Below are positions 1-6,186 of a stretch of DNA of 6,934 bases, piece by piece. The stretch is from Acidobacteriota bacterium (GTDB taxonomy: Bacteria > Acidobacteriota > Blastocatellia > Pyrinomonadales > Pyrinomonadaceae): the NCBI GenBank assembly GCA_003222835.1, contig QHXE01000128.1:1-6934 (forward strand). Reading direction: 5' to 3'. A model generated the notes under the pieces. It worked only from the letters and a program-made list of their open reading frames with translations. It searched no databases and was not told where the DNA came from. Each line of letters starts with the position of its first letter. The stretch's first letter is position 1. The translations under genes and the position numbers were made by a program.

Positions 1-27
1 TTAGATACATCTATAACGACTCCCTCG

Positions 28-269
28 ATGAAGATTCGCTTTCAAGCTGACGCCGATCTAAACAGATATTGTGTCCGGCGTGGTTAGAAGAGTCCCGAAG
101 ATTGACTTCCAAACTGCAACTAAAGCCGCGTTGAGTGGACTACACGACGAAAAGGTGTTGGAGGTGGCTGCAAGCGAGGGCCGCATTCTTGATTGAAGAG
201 TCGCTTATGATCTGGTTTGTATCGGAAGCAGAGGAGTACGTTTACTCGATCCGCAGAATTCCTCTGTGA
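28..269 (+). pseudogene. Decayed DUF5615-type PIN-like (putative toxin) gene
   Basis: Three frames together read as one DUF5615 family protein, a PIN-like nuclease fold often paired with a DUF433 antitoxin. From ATG 28 frame 1 gives MKIRFQADADLN, the usual family start with its acidic residues. The reading then moves to frame 2 at about 65 (DIVSGVVRRVPKIDFQTAT, then an LSGLHDEKVLEVAASEGRIL-like stretch) and meets TGA at 194. Frame 3 resumes at 192 with IEESLMIWFVSEAEEYV and ends in RRIPL at TGA 267-269, matching the family C-terminus. The part that normally follows GRIL (a SHD-like acidic motif and some 40 residues) is missing, so there is one frameshift plus an internal deletion. The product should be dead. 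No DUF433 partner can be recognised in the 27 upstream bases; it may lie outside the window. It converges on the aldehyde dehydrogenase, with 14 bp between stop codons. The family call is by recalled similarity. Confidence 0.72.
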
Positions 270-283
270 ACTGATAACAGCCT

Positions 284-1834
284 TCACTCCGCATTATCAA
301 TCTGCGCGCGCTGAAGCTTCCCGCTGTAATCGACGTACACCGATTTCCATTCAGAAAAAATGTCCAGCACCTGCGTGCCGGCTTCGCGGTGGCCGTTGCC
401 GGTGGCTTTGGTGCCGCCGAAGGGTAGGTGAACTTCAGCGCCGATGGTTGAGGCGTTGACGTAGAAGATTCCCGTGTAGGTTTCGTTCATCGCGTGAAAG
501 GCGCGGTTTACGTCCTGGGTGTAGATCGCTGCGGAGAGACCGTATTGGACGCCGTTGGCAATCTCGATGGCTTCGTCCAGAGAGTTGGTGGGAATCACTG
601 AAGTCACGGGGCCGAAGATTTCTTCCTGCGCGATGCGCATGTGCGGGGTGACGTCTGTGAAGACCGTCGGCTCGATGAAATATCCATGTGCGTAATCACC
701 TTTGTTCAGATGATGGCCGCCGCAAGCGAGCGTCGCGCCATCTTCATTCTCGCCGATATCGATGTAGCTCATGATCTTTTCCACGGCGGCTTGGTTGATT
801 ACCGGTCCTACATCGACTTTAGGATCGGCGCCGTTGCCGATGCGCAGGGCTTTCGCGCGCTCGACGAGTTTATTGCTGAACTGCTTGTACACTTTCTTGT
901 GCACGATCAGCCGCGACGAAGCCGTGCAGCGTTGACCGGAAGTCCCGAACGCGCCCCAGATCGCGCCTTCTACCGCGTTGTCGATATCGGCGTCGTCCAA
1001 GATGATAATTGCGTTCTTGCCGCCCATCTCGAGGGAACAGATCGCGTTGCGTTCGGCGCATGCGGAAGCTACTACTCGACCCGTTTCAGTCGAGCCGGTA
1101 ATTGAAATCAGACGCAAAGCCGACTGACTAGTCATGCGCGAGCCGACGACTGATCCCTGGCCCATCACCAGATTAACGACTCCCGCGGGAATGCCGGCCT
1201 CTTCACACGCTTTGACCAGGTTGTAGGTTGAAAGCGGCGTATCCTCGGCAGGTTTGATGACGACGGTGTTGCCGCACACCAGCGCGGGCATTAACTTCCA
1301 TGACGGGATCGCCATCGGAAAATTCCATGGCGTGATCAGGCCGCACAGGCCGACGGGTTGACGCACGCACATCGCAAACTTATTCGGCATCTCGGCAGGA
1401 GTGGTAAAGCCGTGCAAGCGCCGCCCTTCGCCCGCCGCGTAGTAAGTGCAATCGATCGCTTCCTGAACGTCGCCACCGGCCTCTTTCAAGACCTTGCCCA
1501 TTTCGCGCGTCATGTCCGCGGTGTACTTTTGTTTGTCGCGAATCAGGATCTCGCCAACTCGGAACAGAATCTCGGCGCGGCGCGGCGCGGGTGTATGCCG
1601 CCAAGGATCGAAAGCTTTGGCAGCAGCCGCAATCGCCTCGTCAACATCCTCTTCAGTCGAACGCGGAAACCGCCCAACGACGTCGCGCGTGTCCGCAGGA
1701 TTCCTATTCTCAAGCCACTCGTCGCTGCGGCTCGGCGTCCAGCGGCCGTTGATGAAATTATGGTATGTCTTGATGCGCTTTGCGGCTCGGGCCGAACGCG
1801 ATCTTTTTTCGATAGCTTTTTTTGCTTGGGCCAT
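284..1834 (-). CDS. NAD(P)-dependent aldehyde dehydrogenase family protein
   Basis: A full-length 516-residue member of the aldehyde dehydrogenase superfamily, oxidising an aldehyde to an acid in the cytoplasm. Catalytic residues are all present: Asn171 in PWNFP, Lys194 in VIKPAEDTP (cofactor binding), the GSTETG cofactor turn at 247-252, general base Glu269 in LEMGGKN, nucleophile Cys303 in GQRCTAS, and Glu405 in EEIFGPV. The C-terminal [18 protein letters not shown] segment is the oligomerisation and specificity region. The substrate cannot be read from sequence; semialdehyde dehydrogenases are possible relatives. About 20 basic, Ala-rich residues precede the usual start of the fold ([11 protein letters not shown]), encoded partly by A7 and A6 runs. 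No Shine-Dalgarno site is visible before ATG 1834: the leader consists of the C-rich heptad repeat. The gene follows the HtrA gene on the same strand after 122 bp. Confidence 0.93.
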   Translation of the reverse strand: MAQAKKAIEKRSRSARAAKRIKTYHNFINGRWTPSRSDEWLENRNPADTRDVVGRFPRSTEEDVDEAIAAAAKAFDPWRHTPAPRRAEILFRVGEILIRDKQKYTADMTREMGKVLKEAGGDVQEAIDCTYYAAGEGRRLHGFTTPAEMPNKFAMCVRQPVGLCGLITPWNFPMAIPSWKLMPALVCGNTVVIKPAEDTPLSTYNLVKACEEAGIPAGVVNLVMGQGSVVGSRMTSQSALRLISITGSTETGRVVASACAERNAICSLEMGGKNAIIILDDADIDNAVEGAIWGAFGTSGQRCTASSRLIVHKKVYKQFSNKLVERAKALRIGNGADPKVDVGPVINQAAVEKIMSYIDIGENEDGATLACGGHHLNKGDYAHGYFIEPTVFTDVTPHMRIAQEEIFGPVTSVIPTNSLDEAIEIANGVQYGLSAAIYTQDVNRAFHAMNETYTGIFYVNASTIGAEVHLPFGGTKATGNGHREAGTQVLDIFSEWKSVYVDYSGKLQRAQIDNAE

Positions 1835-1842
1835 GACGGTAA

Positions 1843-1947
1843 GGTGTAGGGTTGGGTGTTGGGTTTGGGGTGTAGTAACTGCTTCGCGTGAGACGAAATC
1901 CGAGTTTCGCGATCAAAAATCTACACCCCACACCCTAAACCCCACAC
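1843..1947. repeat. Inverted heptad array, GTGTGGG type, between htrA-type gene and ALDH gene
   Basis: Two arms of short 7-bp units face each other. The left arm, 1843-1875, reads as GGTGTAG, GGTTGGG, TGTTGGG, TTTGGGG and a partial TGTAG. The right arm, 1921-1947, reads CTACACC, CCACACC, CTAAACC and CCACAC, the reverse complement of the same unit family. The 45-bp spacer contains a small hairpin (CGAAA near 1894 with TTTCG near 1905). The array fills 105 of the 122 bp between the stop codon at 1957 and the start codon at 1834. In the minus-strand transcript the G-rich arm comes first and the C-rich arm ends 8 nt before the ALDH start. It could form a long imperfect RNA stem and act as a terminator or processing site; this is inference. 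Confidence 0.8.
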
Positions 1948-1956
1948 GCTTCCTTC

Positions 1957-3531
1957 CTACTGATAAGTGAACTGAACTATTCGCTGTGAAATCCGGTTGG
2001 TACTCCGATCGTAACGCGAGAGGTTGAGCACAATTGCGTCACCGGGCTTCAATGAATCAACTACGCGCTGAAAATCAGCCAGCGTCGTGACTGAAACGCG
2101 ATTGATTCGCGTCACTACCTCGCTGGGAATAATTTCATTTGGCCGCACATCGGCAGCCAGGCCGTTCGGATCCACGCTCTTCACATAAAGACCCTTAATA
2201 CCGCTCAAGTGCATGTCGGTGATTAATTGAGATGTAAGTTCTCCCAGAGTCAGGCCTATTTTTGTCGTTCCGGTCTTGGTCGGCTCGCTTTTCTCTTTCG
2301 GAGCAGTGTCGCCATCGTGCGCAAAGAAGTCCGGTCGTTCACCCAAAATCACATTGGCCGTGTGGCGTTCAAGTTTTCCGTCTACATCACGCAAAAAAGC
2401 AACCGTCACGGTTTGTCCTACTGAGGCGCCGGCTACTTTTGCAATCAAGTCTTGTGAGTTCTGCACTGGTTGACCGTTAAATTCCACGATTACATCGTTA
2501 GCCAGCAACCCGGCTCTTGCGGCTGGAGTCAACTGTCCGTCGCGGTCCTGGGTCACGTCGGCGACGATGGCGCCCTTCGCCTCCGGCAAGCCGTAGACCC
2601 GCGCAAATTCAGCGCGTACAGATTCGAGCGCGACTCCCAAATAACCCCGCTTTACTTTTCCGCTCGTGAGGACCTGTTGGGACACGAATTTCGCTTCGTT
2701 CGACGGCAGCGCAAAACCGATCCCGTTATAATCTCCGGTCAAAGTAGCAATCTGCGAATTTACGCCAATCACTTCGCCGTGCATGTTGACCAGCGGTCCG
2801 CCGCTGTTACCGCGATTGATGGCGGCATCCGTTTGCAGAAAACGCTGAAAGCTTGTGAAGGCCGCCGAGTCACGCTCTTTCTTTGAGATGATTCCCGCGG
2901 TGACCGTTTGATCTAATCCAAATGGCGAGCCGATCGCCAGCACCCAGTCGCCCACCTGCACGGAATTCGAATCCCCAAACTTCATTACCGGCAGATCATG
3001 ATCAGCGTCGATCTTAATCAGCGCCAGATCGGTTTCTTTGTCGATGCCAATCACTTTGCCGCGAAAGCGTTCGCCGCTCAGCAAGCCTATGGTGATTCGC
3101 GAGGCCCCCTCGATCACATGATTGTTCGTCAGGATGTAGCCCTTCGGATCGATAATGAATCCACTGCCTACTCCGCGCGTCGGCCGCGGGAGTTGGCGGC
3201 GATACAATTCATCAAGTGGACTCTTGGACGTACGGTCGCTCTTGTCGTCGTTATCGCTCTCGGCAACGTCGTTCGACGCTTGCAGAGTGTCGATGTTCAC
3301 GACTGCGGGCTCAACGCGGCGAGCCACTTCGACGAACGATGCTGATAGCGCCTCGGGCGCGCGCGCCGCTGCTTGCAGTTCTTCCTGCGCCACTGCGGGA
3401 CGGCCCGCGAGGATTGCACCGATTCCTATGCCCGTCAGCAGGCAGACCGCAGCCAGCGCCACGATCCACATTCGCAGCTTCCGCAGAATCGCCGTTTCGA
3501 CATCAGAAGTTTGCTTGAAAGATTCGAACAT
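1957..3531 (-). CDS. HtrA/DegP-type periplasmic serine protease with two PDZ domains
   Basis: A 524-residue S1C-family serine protease that degrades or refolds damaged proteins in the cell envelope. A basic 20-residue N-terminus leads into a hydrophobic segment (22-43) and a possible signal peptidase site AVA|Q at 46-49, so it is exported or anchored. The trypsin-like domain has His138 in TNNHVIEGA, Asp168 in ETDLALI and Ser243 in GNSGGPL. PDZ1 starts near 294 (RGYLGV) and runs to about 396; PDZ2 covers about 425-510. The acidic linker at 86-100 precedes the LoopLA-like region. Two PDZ domains fit DegP/DegQ/MucD rather than DegS. ATG 3531 is supported by AAGGCGG at 3539-3545, 7 nt upstream. 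The name degP is not assigned because paralogues are common. It stands alone between repeat-rich gaps. Confidence 0.95.
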   Translation of the reverse strand: MFESFKQTSDVETAILRKLRMWIVALAAVCLLTGIGIGAILAGRPAVAQEELQAAARAPEALSASFVEVARRVEPAVVNIDTLQASNDVAESDNDDKSDRTSKSPLDELYRRQLPRPTRGVGSGFIIDPKGYILTNNHVIEGASRITIGLLSGERFRGKVIGIDKETDLALIKIDADHDLPVMKFGDSNSVQVGDWVLAIGSPFGLDQTVTAGIISKKERDSAAFTSFQRFLQTDAAINRGNSGGPLVNMHGEVIGVNSQIATLTGDYNGIGFALPSNEAKFVSQQVLTSGKVKRGYLGVALESVRAEFARVYGLPEAKGAIVADVTQDRDGQLTPAARAGLLANDVIVEFNGQPVQNSQDLIAKVAGASVGQTVTVAFLRDVDGKLERHTANVILGERPDFFAHDGDTAPKEKSEPTKTGTTKIGLTLGELTSQLITDMHLSGIKGLYVKSVDPNGLAADVRPNEIIPSEVVTRINRVSVTTLADFQRVVDSLKPGDAIVLNLSRYDRSTNRISQRIVQFTYQ

Positions 3532-3545
3532 GATTTCACCGCCTT

Positions 3546-3579
3546 AAAAAAAAGTCTGTCGATTACTTCAGCCGACAGA
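3546..3579 (-). promoter_or_regulatory. Terminator-like hairpin with U8 in the HtrA gene leader
   Basis: On the minus strand a stem TCTGTCG/CGACAGA (arms at 3573-3579 and 3555-3561, 11-nt loop) is followed after one C by eight T (3553-3546), then directly by the AAGGCGG ribosome binding site. This has the form of an intrinsic terminator but lies just before the start codon, so it may act as an attenuator of the protease gene. The stem is only 7 bp. It could also end transcripts that come from the dehydrogenase gene about 400 bp upstream. The structure is seen; the role is inferred. Confidence 0.45.
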
Positions 3580-3606
3580 TTGCTCGAGTAGGGGCCATTG
3601 AAAGGC

Positions 3607-3612
3607 AGTATA
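3607..3612 (-). promoter_or_regulatory. Possible -10 box for the HtrA gene
   Basis: The minus strand reads TATACT here, close to the sigma-70 -10 consensus, about 80 bp before the start codon. A start site near 3600 would put the terminator-like hairpin in the leader. No good -35 hexamer is visible 16-18 bp upstream, so the call rests on one element. Confidence 0.3.
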
Positions 3613-3644
3613 ACGAAAGGCCGAAAGAAAGACTAGAAACGCGG

Positions 3645-3658
3645 AACCAGATGCAGTG
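3645..3658 (+). repeat. Left copy of 14-bp direct repeat flanking the palindromic element
   Basis: AACCAGATGCAGTG here is repeated exactly at 3875-3888, on the other side of the palindromic element. It may be a target-site duplication. Its last five bases (CAGTG) also belong to the inverted terminal sequence, so the exact insertion edge is unclear. Confidence 0.65.
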
Positions 3659-3871
3659 TACCAAGAATTTGTAGGTAAACTCCCTCTCCCTTTGGGAGAG
3701 GGTTGGGGTGAGGGCGTAGCGAGTAATAAGAACAGCACTCCTCCACCCTTTTCCCTGTTCGCTCCGACAAAAAAGGAGAAAGAAGTGTTCTTGGGTTTAC
3801 GTCGCTAGGCCCTCACCCCATCCCTCTCCCAAAGGGAGAGGGAGTTTACCTGAAAAATTCTTGGCACACTG
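3654..3871. mobile_element. 218-bp near-palindromic MITE-like element with CCCTCTCCC/GGGAGAGGG arms
   Basis: Arms of about 69 bp (3654-3722 and 3803-3871) are inverted copies with around five differences. The outer ends share CAGTGTRCCAAGAATTT. Each arm holds its own perfect palindrome: CCCTCTCCC-TTT-GGGAGAGGG at 3682-3702 and the same with an AAA loop at 3822-3842. The centre (about 3723-3802) is pyrimidine-rich then purine-rich and codes for nothing. The GGGAGAGGG/GGGGTGAGGG motif recalls dispersed palindromic repeats found in many Gram-negative genomes. With flanking 14-bp direct repeats and no transposase, it looks like a non-autonomous element, or a REP-type repeat. It sits between the MDR dehydrogenase stop and the HtrA gene promoter region. 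Confidence 0.7.
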
Positions 3872-3874
3872 GAC

Positions 3875-3888
3875 AACCAGATGCAGTG
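3875..3888 (+). repeat. Right copy of 14-bp direct repeat
   Basis: This is the exact match of 3645-3658. It is followed by a second CAGTG and CACCAA, which resembles the TACCAA after the left copy, so a slightly longer duplicated target with a 5-bp stutter is possible. From here to the dehydrogenase stop codon at 3981 no gene or further repeat was seen. Confidence 0.65.
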
Positions 3889-3980
3889 CAGTGCACCAAT
3901 TGAAAACGGGTATCAGTCACTACAACCGCAACGCGATCGTAGGGGCAATCAGCTCATTCAGTTGTCGCTCGGTCATCACG

Positions 3981-4940
3981 TCACGGCCGCAGTAAAACTT
4001 TTAGGACGTCCGACTCGGCAGCGCGCTCCATCGCGCGAACACCATCTGCCAGCGCGAACTCTTCGCTGATAAGACTCTCAACATCGATCGTTTTGCGACG
4101 GAGCAACTCAAGCGCTGGCTCGAAACGACCACAGCGCGAGCCGACCACGCTAATTTCGTCGACTACGATGCGCGCGGCGTTCATCTCTGTCGCGCCGTGA
4201 AAAGTTGATTTCAATACGAGCACGCCGCGTGGGCGCAGCACGTCCAATGCGAGGTGAAAACCGGAAGACGATCCCGAAGCCTCGACTACCAAGTCAAACT
4301 GTTGGGTTCGCGATTTCGCTTGCTCAACGGTGATAGTTTCAATGCCGCGGCGAGCCGCGATTTGAAGTTTGTTCTGGTGTTTTCCGATCAAAGTAACTGG
4401 CGCGCCCGTGATCGCCAACACCTGAGCGCAAAGCAATCCGAGTTTGCCATCGCCGATCACCGCCACGCTCGTGTCCTTAGTTACCTCCGCGCGTTCGAGA
4501 ATGCCACAAGCGGCCGCCAGCGGCTCCGTAAACACCGCGTGCTCATCGGGAATTTCATCCGGCACCGGCAACAAATTAACCGTTGGAAGTTTCAAAAATT
4601 CTGCGTGAGCGCCGTCGCGTCCGACGATGCCGAGTACAGTTCGTTGGGCACAGTGCCGCGGATCGCCAGCGCGACAAAGATCGCAAACGCCGCATCCGGC
4701 ATTGATCTCGCCGACGACACGCTGGCCGGGCACCAGCGCCCCAACGTCCGGTAAGCTCTCGATCACGCCGACAAACTCATGTCCAATCGTTCCTTGAAAA
4801 CCGGCATAGCCGCGCGCAATCTCCAAATCGGTATTGCAGATTCCCGAAAGCGTCACGCGGACGACGGCTTCGCCATCGCTGATTGGCTTTGGCACGGCCG
4901 CGATCTTCAATCCACGATTCTCATAACGAAGAGCCTTCAT
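3981..4940 (-). CDS. Zinc-dependent alcohol dehydrogenase of the MDR superfamily
   Basis: A 319-residue medium-chain dehydrogenase, cytoplasmic, interconverting an alcohol and an aldehyde or ketone. Catalytic zinc ligands are Cys35 in SGICNTD, His54-Glu55 in GHEF and Glu139 in EPLAA. The structural zinc site is intact with Cys83, Cys86, Cys89 and Cys97. The Rossmann fold starts near 158 with GDGKLG (163-168). After the second strand the protein has GKH (186-188) in place of the acidic residue typical of NAD-specific enzymes, which suggests NADP(H) use. It is slightly shorter than the usual 340-350 residues of the family. The substrate is not evident; threonine or sorbitol dehydrogenase-like enzymes are the broader relatives. 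ATG 4940 begins the conserved MKALRYENRG; no Shine-Dalgarno site is visible because the heptad repeat ends 6 bp away. Confidence 0.92.
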   Translation of the reverse strand: MKALRYENRGLKIAAVPKPISDGEAVVRVTLSGICNTDLEIARGYAGFQGTIGHEFVGVIESLPDVGALVPGQRVVGEINAGCGVCDLCRAGDPRHCAQRTVLGIVGRDGAHAEFLKLPTVNLLPVPDEIPDEHAVFTEPLAAACGILERAEVTKDTSVAVIGDGKLGLLCAQVLAITGAPVTLIGKHQNKLQIAARRGIETITVEQAKSRTQQFDLVVEASGSSSGFHLALDVLRPRGVLVLKSTFHGATEMNAARIVVDEISVVGSRCGRFEPALELLRRKTIDVESLISEEFALADGVRAMERAAESDVLKVLLRP

Positions 4941-4946
4941 AAAACT

Positions 4947-5103
4947 AGAGGTCGGAGATCGGAGGTCAGAGGTCAGAGGTCAGCAGTCAAGATGACGAAA
5001 TGATGTTTACCCGGACTTCCGATCTCCGATCTCTGACCTCCGTAATCCGACCTCTGACCTCCGACCTCTGACCTCCGTCCCTGACCTCCGTCCTCCGACC
5101 TCT
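4947..5103. repeat. Inverted heptad array, GGAGGTC type, between unknown gene and MDR dehydrogenase gene
   Basis: The left arm (4947-4988) is six consecutive 7-bp units: AGAGGTC, GGAGATC, GGAGGTC, AGAGGTC, AGAGGTC and AGCAGTC. The right arm (5014-5103) is 13 units of the inverse family, mainly GACCTCC and GACCTCT, with variants such as GATCTCC and GTAATCC and one 6-bp unit (GTCCCT at 5077-5082). A 25-bp spacer separates them. The array fills 157 of the 167 bp between the stop codon at 5108 and the start codon at 4940. In the minus-strand transcript the purine-rich GGAGGTC arm comes first and the pyrimidine-rich arm abuts the dehydrogenase start. It could fold into a long imperfect stem. It is not coding and not CRISPR. 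Confidence 0.88.
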
Positions 5104-5107
5104 GTTC

Positions 5108-5602
5108 TTAGAACTTCTTCGTTTTCTCGTAAACATTCTCAGTCGTGAGTTCTAAAGTTTGTCCTTGGCCGCTAAGATTGATCGACAATCGCCACTCGAG
5201 ACTTTCTCCATTCGGCATTTCCGCCGTGGCGCGGACCCACCAATTCCCCAGGGTTAACTTCACATTGGCGCGTTTATTTTCGTCGAATCGCGCGCGCACG
5301 GGCTCGAGGCCCTTCAGTCGCCGGCCCAGGAAATCGTCAAACCGCTTTTGCGCCAGCGGGCTAGCGAAATAGTCGCGCTGTAAGGCCGCGAAATCTAAAG
5401 GGTAGACTTCGACGCGGCTATCGATCGGCGCAGGCTCGACACTCAAAGCGATCGTCACTTCAATTCCAGGTTCCGCGTCTCTATTAGCGCGCGTGTTGCT
5501 CGGGGAGTCGTCGGGCAATCGGCGATAAATGTTCCAGCCGGGCAGAAACAGTCCGCCAACCAGCCCGATGGCCAGAATGACTTTGATTATTTTGATCACC
5601 AT
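5108..5602 (-). CDS. Membrane-anchored protein of unknown function
   Basis: I do not recognise this 164-residue protein. One N-terminal hydrophobic segment (about 4-20) follows a short Lys-containing start, which fits an inner-membrane anchor with the rest outside. Residues 30-46 are polar, rich in Asp, Ser and Arg (likely linker). The remainder has a helical charged part (about 68-108, with LDFAALQRDYF and FDDFLGRRL) and then strand-like segments (112-156) with NWW at 120-122 and a GESLEWRLSINL stretch. No Cys, heme motif or catalytic signature is seen. The gene begins 19 bp after the cytochrome c stop codon, on the same strand, so the two are probably co-transcribed and may act together in the envelope. 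ATG 5602 has only a weak upstream purine stretch. Confidence 0.8.
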   Translation of the reverse strand: MVIKIIKVILAIGLVGGLFLPGWNIYRRLPDDSPSNTRANRDAEPGIEVTIALSVEPAPIDSRVEVYPLDFAALQRDYFASPLAQKRFDDFLGRRLKGLEPVRARFDENKRANVKLTLGNWWVRATAEMPNGESLEWRLSINLSGQGQTLELTTENVYEKTKKF

Positions 5603-5621
5603 TAACGAAGACTCTTGCGGC

Positions 5622-5975
5622 TTATCTCCTAAACCGCCTCACATACGCGACCAACTCATCGATCTGCGCTTCGGAGAGTTTCTTTTTGAAAGCCGGCATT
5701 TTGTTGCGGCCATTGCTAATCGAATTAAAAAGGCGCTCGTCGCTAACGTCATTCTGCCACTCGCCGCTAGTGAGGTCCCGCGCATGTGAAAGCTTGCCTT
5801 TGAACGTCTTCCCACGACCGTCTTTGCCATGACACGAGGCGCACTTATCGTCGAACGTCGTCTTGGCGTCGCCTGGAACTTCAATACCCTCGTGCGCTCG
5901 CGAGACGTAGGAAAAAACCAAAACCACCACGACAGCTACAATCAACCAGAGCCACAATTGTATTTGCTTCTTCAT
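5622..5975 (-). CDS. Small membrane-anchored c-type cytochrome
   Basis: A 117-residue class I cytochrome c that carries one electron through a covalently bound heme. Hydrophobic residues 7-22 form a signal anchor, so the heme domain lies in the periplasm. The heme site is CASCH (Cys45, Cys48, His49); the axial Met is probably Met93 in NKMPAF, and the C-terminal helix has the typical LSEAQIDELVAYVRRF. The compact single-heme domain resembles cytochrome cbb3 subunit III-like or cytochrome c6-like electron carriers; its partner is not in the window. A strong AGGAGG (5987-5992, minus strand) lies 11 nt before ATG 5975. It is the first gene of the probable pair with the unknown anchored protein and is divergent from purF across a repeat-bearing gap. 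Confidence 0.93.
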   Translation of the reverse strand: MKKQIQLWLWLIVAVVVVLVFSYVSRAHEGIEVPGDAKTTFDDKCASCHGKDGRGKTFKGKLSHARDLTSGEWQNDVSDERLFNSISNGRNKMPAFKKKLSEAQIDELVAYVRRFRR

Positions 5976-6034
5976 CCAGTCTCGATCCTCCTCAGTGAAG
6001 GTTAATGCGATCTTCTATGGCCAATCAGCAGTTA

Positions 6035-6186
6035 GTGTCAGAACCGCGAGCGGTAGCGACCGGATCATGAAGTCAACCTTGAATTGTATGATTCCGTCGC
6101 TACCGCTCAGAGTTCTCAAGTTATGATTGCGAGTCCTCTAAGCGTGTCGTATATGATCCGGTCGCTACCGCTCGCGGTTCTGACAC
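6035..6186. repeat. 34-bp perfect inverted repeat with an extra diverged internal copy
   Basis: Arms at 6035-6068 and 6153-6186 are exact reverse complements over 34 bp (GTGTCAGAACCGCGAGCGGT onward, through AGCGACCGGATCAT). A third copy at about 6088-6119 (ATGATTCCGTCGCTACCGCT, then CAGAGTTCT) lies in the same direction as the right arm and has several changes. Each arm also has smaller palindromes, ACCGC-GA-GCGGT and CGGT-AGCG-ACCG, as in REP elements. It lies in the divergent gap between the cytochrome c and purF start codons, about 60 bp and 84 bp from each. It may be a dispersed repeat; no coding potential was seen. Confidence 0.85.

Noticed and set aside
3..50. Open frame reading RYIYNDSLDEDSLSS before a TGA, overlapping the DUF5615 start, as a DUF433 antitoxin tail
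   Set aside because: Only 15 residues are visible and they do not resemble the DUF433 C-termini I know; position alone is not enough.
1358..1849. Plus-strand open frame of 163 codons
   Set aside because: It is the antisense shadow of the ALDH N-terminal half, with no family resemblance.
3882..3892. CAGTG doublet after the right direct repeat as a microsatellite
   Set aside because: Only two copies of a 5-bp unit; it is noted only as a possible stutter of the duplicated target.
4947..5103. Heptad array as a CRISPR array
   Set aside because: Units are 7 bp with no spacers, and the arms are inverted instead of direct.
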